Source of the DNA: Alkaliflexus imshenetskii DSM 15055
GTDB taxonomy: Bacteria > Bacteroidota > Bacteroidia > Bacteroidales > Marinilabiliaceae
DNA length: 39,870 bases
NCBI RefSeq assembly: GCF_000517065.1
Contig: NZ_KI912105.1
Span: forward strand, 259,512 to 299,381
Direction of reading: 5' to 3'
Below are positions 35,383 to 39,870 of this stretch, in pieces (positions within the stretch are counted from its first letter, which is position 1; the number at the start of each line of letters is the position of its first letter). The notes beneath the pieces are model-generated. The model was not told the DNA's origin. It saw only the letters and a program-made list of their open reading frames with translations, and searched no databases. Both the position numbers and the translations under genes were made by a program.

Positions 35383-36538
35383 ACTGGCTGATGTTGTTTG
35401 CCAATTTGGAGGAAGTTTGTTGCAGAGCGGGGAGTTATCGCCCAAGCAAATCAAAGTCTTTCACAACCTTGTGCAGTGCCGTACGGCCGCTTTGGGTGGA
35501 CATGAGCAGGTGTGTGATGATTGCGGAGTCATACACTACCGTTACAACAGCTGTCGCGACCGACATTGCCCCAAGTGTCAGGGAACCAAACAGGCGCTCT
35601 GGATTGAAAAGCTGATTAAATCAACACTTGCAGTCAAACACTACCATCTCATTTTCACCGTGCCTCATGAGCTCAACCAGATTTATCTTTGGGACAGGAG
35701 ACTTTATTGCAATATTTTGTTCCACGCCACCAGAGGTATACTGCGCAGCTTTGGGTACACGCATTACGGTTGTGAAACCGGAGCCGTTGCGGTGTTACAC
35801 ACTTGGGGGCAGAACCTTTCATTGCATCCGCACTTGCACTGCATTGTTCCGGCAGCAGGATACTCGTTGTCGGGAAAATGGCGCCATATCGGCAAATATG
35901 AAAATTATCTCTATCCGGTGCACCAGTTGAGTGCTGCCTTTAAAGGTAAATTTCTGGACAGCATAAAAAGAGAACTGCGAAAACTATCTGCAATGGATGG
36001 CTTCAAAGTCTGCATTGAAGCGGCTCATCAAAAAAAGTGGGTCGTCTATTGCGAACCCTCAATGGCTGGCGCCGAACATGTCATCAGGTATCTGGGGCAA
36101 TACACCCATCGCATTGCCATCAGCAACCAGCGGATATTGAATGTTGACTCAACAAACGTCACTTTCGTAGCTAAAGACTACCGCGACCGCGCACAAATAA
36201 AACCGGTATCCCTGAAAGGAGAAGAGTTTCTGCGTCGATTCTCTTTGCATGTTATGCCAGATGGTTACGTGCGTATCCGTCGGTTCGGCATTTATCATCA
36301 CACCACAAAACTCCATCTGGATTTGCAATTTGTGCCCGATGAAAAGCCTGACATTGACCAGATGACAGCTAAACAAAAGCCCGAAACGGCTCCAGAGCGC
36401 ATTTTAAGATTGACAGGATTTGACATAACCAAATGTCCGCATTGCAAAACGGGTCGTCTGATTGTCATCAGAACCCTGCCCAGGATTCGGTCACCCGCAG
36501 GGCATCTGCCTTCTATGCTTTTTGATAAGTTGCAGTAA
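35354..36538 (+). CDS. IS91-family transposase (HUH, rolling-circle type)
   Basis: 394 residues. The N-terminal zinc-binding domain has Cys in VCDDCGV and SCRDRHCPKC (about 54-75). The HUH motif is HPHLHC (His160, His162). The active-site pair is YLGQY, two tyrosines four residues apart, followed by THRIAISN. A further CPHC near the C-terminus may bind zinc. The frame is intact. The protein should nick single-stranded DNA and drive one-ended rolling-circle transposition, which can move neighbouring DNA. Confidence 0.92.
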   Translation: MEKPYKSKHELADVVCQFGGSLLQSGELSPKQIKVFHNLVQCRTAALGGHEQVCDDCGVIHYRYNSCRDRHCPKCQGTKQALWIEKLIKSTLAVKHYHLIFTVPHELNQIYLWDRRLYCNILFHATRGILRSFGYTHYGCETGAVAVLHTWGQNLSLHPHLHCIVPAAGYSLSGKWRHIGKYENYLYPVHQLSAAFKGKFLDSIKRELRKLSAMDGFKVCIEAAHQKKWVVYCEPSMAGAEHVIRYLGQYTHRIAISNQRILNVDSTNVTFVAKDYRDRAQIKPVSLKGEEFLRRFSLHVMPDGYVRIRRFGIYHHTTKLHLDLQFVPDEKPDIDQMTAKQKPETAPERILRLTGFDITKCPHCKTGRLIVIRTLPRIRSPAGHLPSMLFDKLQ

Positions 36539-36774
36539 CCAACATTACATTCCCTTTAAAAACTTCATTCACATGAGGTTCGGCATCGTATTGCCTTGAC
36601 GGGGAGGGTTAAGCCCAAAAGAAGCTGGTTTTCAACATTTGAAACACAAAGACCACTAATCTCTTTAACCGAAAAGGTTAAAAACAGCACGAACGCAGCA
36701 TAGGCGTTCTTGCCAAAAACATCAAAAACCAACAAAAAGTCCATAGCTGCCAGTTGTAGTCCAGACGGGATGTC
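36539..36774. other. Non-coding right part of the IS91-like element
   Basis: Contains the hairpin 36691-36696/36704-36709 (GAACGC, 7-nt loop, GCGTTC), a candidate oriIS structure. The short minus-strand open frame here (36565-36780) has no recognisable features. Confidence 0.4.
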
Positions 36775-36836
36775 GTTCAACCTGGAATAATCGCTGGGTC
36801 GTGCCGACCGCTCATATTCCTATATATTAGCTGCTG
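36775..36836 (-). repeat. Short attC-like site 3 (end of the two-gene cassette)
   Basis: On the minus strand: R'' GCAGCTAAT, an imperfect stem (36805-36820 with 36784-36801, loop of 3) and R' GTTGAAC, which fits GTTRRRY. About 60 nt, the length of a classic short attC. R'' is one base off the AAC core. It begins 6 nt beyond the stop of the membrane-protein gene. Confidence 0.55.
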
Positions 36837-36841
36837 TTATT

Positions 36842-37462
36842 TTATAATACTCTTGTTTTATTAACAATTTCAATAAGCTCACTTTTATAATGGTTCTTAT
36901 TTTCAGTATAACATAAATCTAATAATTTTAAAATTCTATTTTTATCAGAACCATGAAACCATTCTTGTTCCTTTAATTCCAATGCTAATCCCTGCATGCC
37001 GTTATCTATTTTATAGCTGTCTTTATTATTAATTCCTTCTTCCAACATATTGATGAAAGACTCAACTCCATCATTGATATACTGCTCATGCCAAGGGTGA
37101 TTTTTCAGCCTTCTAAAGTCATATACATCTTTAAATCTTTTAAAATCATGCACATCAACTTTCTTCTCAAGCTTTTTATTCAACTCATCCATACTTACCG
37201 TTGAACTCCTAATTTCTTTTAATGTCTTCGAGTAGAATCTACGAACTATTATCGCGACAACGAAAATCAACAATAAAAAACTCCAGAGACTAATCTTTGA
37301 ACTCAAAAGATTTAATGTCCATTGGATAGAAGCAGCATAATTCAATCCTTTAAATAATCCAATAAGAACAGTAATCAACCATATTAATCCAGTTGCGAGA
37401 ATAGTTCCAACTATTTGCTTCCAAAGGGTATCACTTTTAAAGAAATTAATAATTATTTTCAT
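36842..37462 (-). CDS. Two-helix membrane protein of unknown function (cassette gene)
   Basis: Not recognised. 206 residues with two membrane helices (about 17-38 and 57-74), a charged, probably coiled stretch (KKLEKKVDVHDFKRFKDV), and a soluble C-terminal domain of about 110 residues containing NHPWHEQYI and LALELKEQEWF. It is the second gene after the HEPN-like gene, 29 nt apart and in the same direction, within one attC-bounded unit. AT-rich like its partner and unlike the core genes. It may anchor or sense for the HEPN-like partner; this is inference. Confidence 0.65.
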   Translation of the reverse strand: MKIIINFFKSDTLWKQIVGTILATGLIWLITVLIGLFKGLNYAASIQWTLNLLSSKISLWSFLLLIFVVAIIVRRFYSKTLKEIRSSTVSMDELNKKLEKKVDVHDFKRFKDVYDFRRLKNHPWHEQYINDGVESFINMLEEGINNKDSYKIDNGMQGLALELKEQEWFHGSDKNRILKLLDLCYTENKNHYKSELIEIVNKTRVL

Positions 37463-37491
37463 TGTCTTTATTTACAGTTAATTTTCTCGTC

Positions 37492-37992
37492 TTAAAAGTC
37501 CTCTATATCTCCTCCTAGATTTTGGTAGATATCATGTAAATCATATGAAATTTGAACAAACATTTCTGGAATTACCCAATCTTCGCAATCTCTGATAGTT
37601 GTCTTATTCTTTATTTCTCCAAGTCCTTGTTCTAAACCATCTGTCATATCAGAAAACGCACTAGATGCTTTTGTTAATATTTCCTTTAAATCTGAAATTG
37701 ATGGTTCAAATGTTAAATGATGAGCAAATTTATTTCGCATTTTATTAATTAAAAACAAAACCTCTCTCTGGTTCTCGTCTATATGATTTAGTCCATAAGT
37801 TAGTTGGATTAGCTTATAATGATTTAATCCTTCCGCAAAATCTATTAATTTGGGTTCAGTTATCTCAATTATTTTTGTCAATAAAAACTCTATTACTAAA
37901 TGTCCAGTTATAAAGCTCGACAATAAATTATCTTCTGAAACTGTTTTTTCATATAAATCCGAAAAAGTATTGATGTTCTGTTTTTGTTTCAT
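37492..37992 (-). CDS. HEPN/MltR-like protein (cassette gene)
   Basis: 166 residues, almost all helical. The segment INKMRNKFAHH (Arg86, His91) is the R-x4-H signature of HEPN-type domains, and the surrounding pattern, a hydrophobic LVIEFLLTK helix then a basic loop then RNKFAH, is also that of MltR/DUF4145 proteins. HEPN proteins include RNases in toxin-antitoxin and phage-defence systems, but not all are nucleases. First gene of the two-gene cassette, starting 36 nt after the attC 1 core. The assignment is by pattern only. Confidence 0.6.
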   Translation of the reverse strand: MKQKQNINTFSDLYEKTVSEDNLLSSFITGHLVIEFLLTKIIEITEPKLIDFAEGLNHYKLIQLTYGLNHIDENQREVLFLINKMRNKFAHHLTFEPSISDLKEILTKASSAFSDMTDGLEQGLGEIKNKTTIRDCEDWVIPEMFVQISYDLHDIYQNLGGDIEDF

Positions 37993-38022
37993 TATTGCAG
38001 TTTAATGTCTAGTCATAATAGC

Positions 38023-38155
38023 AGCTAACGTTTCGCAAATATGATTAGTTGCGGATTGCGGGGCACTTTTCTGTCGAAAAGCACCGAGGTTGATGCGGGT
38101 GATAATGTTGATTATCCTCACCGAAACCGCAATTAATTATATTTTGCTGTTGTGT
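38023..38155 (-). repeat. Long attC-like site 1 (end of the methyltransferase cassette)
   Basis: About 133 nt. On the minus strand R'' is ACACAAC and R' is GTTAGCT. Long arms pair imperfectly: 38127-38147 with 38035-38054, one bulge, most positions paired, extended by CCG/CGG. Inner hairpins include GATAAT/ATTATC at 38101-38116. It lies directly between two cassette genes. Confidence 0.65.
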
Positions 38156-38163
38156 GCAGGTTT

Positions 38164-38937
38164 CTATTTTATTCTCTTTCCAATATAAAACATATAGCCA
38201 TAATACGCTTTGTATTTGTTGTATAATTCCGCCTCATATCGCTGGGAAGAAGCAAATTCTTCTGCTGTTTTGTTGCCTTTGTGCTTTTTCATAAAAGCAT
38301 CTATATTCATAGCCTGATTTGTGTAATAGTCTGTCCAAATAGTTTCTGGCAACATATAAGTAGCAATCGGCAAATAACCAGCTTTCTGCATTTGAGCAAC
38401 TTTATTCGGAATTGTATCTATTTGAGAATATGCTTTCCGCCAAAATTCTTGTATTTCATTAGGGCGTTCTTCACTAAACCAAGTATTTTCTGTTACAGCA
38501 ACATAACCACCTATTTTAAGAAATTTTCGCCATTCATTTAATCCACGCTCAAATCCAATGTTATAAATAGAACCTTCAGACCAAATCAAATCTAATTCTG
38601 ATTCTTGAAACGGAAGATTTTCCATATTTCCAACAATGCCTTTTACCCTGTCTTGAAGATTCAGAGTTATAGAATTTTGATTTAATCTAGTAATAAAATC
38701 TTGCCAAACATCAATTCCAACTATTTCGCATTGAGTATTTTGACCTAATGTCATTGTTTGGCCGCCAGTTCCACAACCAATATCGGCAATTTTAGACTTC
38801 TCTGTTAGACCTTTTATAAAATTCAGTGCTTTAAGAGTCTCTTCTGTATTTCCTGGGCCTTGTCTGTCAGTACCTGAGAAATACTCATAAATAATATTTA
38901 TGTCAAAATCGTGAATGGTTTGCTTTTCGTTGCTCAT
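38164..38937 (-). CDS. Class I SAM-dependent methyltransferase (cassette gene)
   Basis: 257 residues with a Rossmann-type methyltransferase core. Motif I is [11 protein letters not shown] (about 54-64), the acidic end of beta-2 is VGIDVW, and [16 protein letters not shown] is the motif IV region. The C-terminal 80 residues are helical and Tyr-rich and probably select the substrate, which cannot be named. The gene fills one attC-bounded cassette (38029-39019) and is AT-rich like its neighbour. A resistance or modification role is possible but not shown. Confidence 0.85.
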   Translation of the reverse strand: MSNEKQTIHDFDINIIYEYFSGTDRQGPGNTEETLKALNFIKGLTEKSKIADIGCGTGGQTMTLGQNTQCEIVGIDVWQDFITRLNQNSITLNLQDRVKGIVGNMENLPFQESELDLIWSEGSIYNIGFERGLNEWRKFLKIGGYVAVTENTWFSEERPNEIQEFWRKAYSQIDTIPNKVAQMQKAGYLPIATYMLPETIWTDYYTNQAMNIDAFMKKHKGNKTAEEFASSQRYEAELYNKYKAYYGYMFYIGKRIK

Positions 38938-39013
38938 AATTTATCCTGTAAAATTTTATTACACTGTCATTTTTTGTCTATCAACTATAATAATGACTTG
39001 TCTTTTAACTTGC

Positions 39014-39145
39014 ACACAACGGTCACGTATATGAAACGTTTGGCATTTCGAAGCACTTTCCTGTCAAGTTACAAGTACTTTAGATGCGAGTTGAAATGCT
39101 TGATAACGCACTGACTGCCAAATGTTTTATATACGATGTTGAACT
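39014..39145 (-). repeat. Long attC-like site 2 (upstream border of the methyltransferase cassette)
   Basis: About 132 nt. On the minus strand R'' GTTCAAC fits RYYYAAC fully and R' is GTTGTGT (one mismatch to GTTRRRY). The arms pair well: 39026-39044 with 39115-39135 (GTATATGAAACGTTTGGCA against TGCCAAATGTTTTATATAC). R' here is complementary to R'' of site 1. Confidence 0.68.
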
Positions 39146-39152
39146 AAATCCG

Positions 39153-39870
39153 TGTGTCCTGTCGTTACTCAGGGATACAATTTAAGAAATGTTCTTTGAA
39201 TTTGAGTAACATAACTGCAATCAAGATGAGAGGGTATTGGAGTTTTTACTTCGATATGGTCTCTCGGCAAAGGCCTTGCAGGAGGATTTGCCAAACCACC
39301 ATGAGGTGCTGCCTTTTCAAGAGGACGGTACTGAGCGTCATGGAAACGGTAAAGGGGTCAGTTGTACGACCGACTTTATCAGGTATAGACTACTGGAGAC
39401 GAATGAGTAGCGATTGAACCATCGTAGAGGTGTCGTGAATAACTACACTATTGGTCAAAAGCAGGTGTTCGGATGTGTGCTTGCGACAAGGATATCAAAT
39501 TACCTGTATTATAGGATGTCTGGCCAATCGGCATAAAGATGGCGTGAACTTTAGTCTGGGCTTGATTACGGAACAGGAGAAGCTACTCAGCTGATGTTAA
39601 GGGAGAAGGCTCACAATCCACTCGAAGGAAAAGGCCAAGAGTACCAATGCAGCAGAGCTAGTGGCGGATGGAGCGTAGTAGTGCTGAAGCTTCTGTAATG
39701 GGAGTGGAGCGAAGGTCTCCACCTGTCCGGTTTCAAATTGTATTACAACTTATAATCGAAAGGATTATTTAGAATGATTTTCAAGGAGAAACAAAAGTCG
39801 CAACCGATAAGTAAGCGACAGGCATGGGACGCCTTTAAGGCGGTAAAGAGTAATGACGGCAGCGCTGGTG
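39153..39870 (+). mobile_element. Group II intron, 5' part (continues beyond window)
   Basis: Starts with GTGTG at 39153, the group II 5' consensus GUGYG, followed by TCCTG/CAGGGA pairing and about 600 nt of structured non-coding RNA. The maturase reading frame then opens at 39774. Domains V and VI and the 3' end lie outside the window. It is on the plus strand, opposite to the cassette genes, and starts 8 nt outside attC-like site 2. Confidence 0.75.
39774..39870 (+). CDS. ltrA: Group II intron reverse transcriptase/maturase, N-terminal fragment
   Basis: Only the first 32 codons are in the window: MIFKEKQKSQPISKRQAWDA, then FKAVKSNDGSAG, where the frame is cut by the window end. The pattern W-x-A-x3-V-K-x-N-x-G-x-A-G is the usual start of the intron-encoded reverse transcriptase (RT0/RT1 region). 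The protein would splice the intron RNA and drive its retrohoming. Confidence 0.85.
   Translation, partial: MIFKEKQKSQPISKRQAWDAFKAVKSNDGSAG

Larger units (their letters stand above)
34434..36774 (+). mobile_element. IS91-like element with accessory tyrosine recombinase
   Basis: Two overlapping genes, a tyrosine recombinase and a Y2/HUH transposase, form a unit common in Bacteroidota. A 10-bp palindrome precedes the first gene. A GAACGC/GCGTTC hairpin lies 150 nt after the transposase. The right limit is placed at 36774 because the following bases are the GTTC of an attC-like core and IS91 elements prefer GAAC/CAAG-type tetranucleotides; both limits are inferred. Confidence 0.55.

Noticed and set aside
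39154-39417. An 87-codon plus-strand open frame
   Set aside because: It falls in the structured 5' RNA part of the group II intron; no family feature and no reason to be translated.
29281-39870. CRISPR array in the accessory region
   Set aside because: Repeats here are few, unequal in spacing and mostly palindromic arms; there is no regular repeat-spacer series and no cas gene.

Overview
The window is chromosomal DNA of a Bacteroidota bacterium, probably from the Bacteroidales/Marinilabiliales side. Signs of this are a SusC-like TonB-dependent receptor paired with a DUF4249 lipoprotein, a NigD-like lipoprotein, a periplasmic DPP IV, tandem signal peptidases I behind dapB, and several promoters with the Bacteroidota -7 box TAnnTTTG. 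No species can be named from sequence alone.

Positions 1-29,100 are mostly core genome. An IS4-family element (172-1397) sits beside tRNA-Leu(CAG). It is followed by a DPP IV gene and the translation operon thrS-infC-rpmI-rplT, which ends in a strong bidirectional terminator. A minus-strand block (15,045 down to 7,594) runs ECF sigma factor, membrane anti-sigma-like protein, DUF4097-like protein, two small outer-membrane-type proteins, TonB receptor and DUF4249 lipoprotein, which looks like an envelope operon under its own sigma factor. A plus-strand block carries dapB, two lepB genes, an APH-fold kinase, an inositol-monophosphatase-family enzyme and nspC (spermidine synthesis). Facing it are a Pif1/RecD-like helicase with C-terminal TPRs, a large TPR protein and an M23 peptidase, then a NigD-like lipoprotein.

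From tRNA-Arg(ACG) at 29,151 the window becomes accessory. A compact 5.2-kb integrative element (29,210-34,388) is bounded by a 12-bp repeat of the tRNA 3' end. It carries an integrase, an RteC-like protein, an excisionase-like HTH protein, a probable replication initiator and a DnaC-like loader, with no relaxase or virion gene. Its intergenic spaces hold a nested double palindrome and an iteron-like repeat cluster, both origin or operator candidates. Next to it is an IS91-like unit in which a tyrosine recombinase gene overlaps a Y2/HUH transposase gene.

The last region (36,775-39,145) looks like a small integron-type cassette array without an integron integrase in view (CALIN-like). Three attC-like sites delimit a methyltransferase cassette and a two-gene cassette encoding a HEPN/MltR-like protein and a membrane protein. 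The ends of each cassette are complementary in the way integron recombination predicts. A group II intron in the opposite orientation starts about 8 nt outside the outermost attC and runs off the window end. The two-gene cassette and the compact integrative element are the best candidates for something undescribed.
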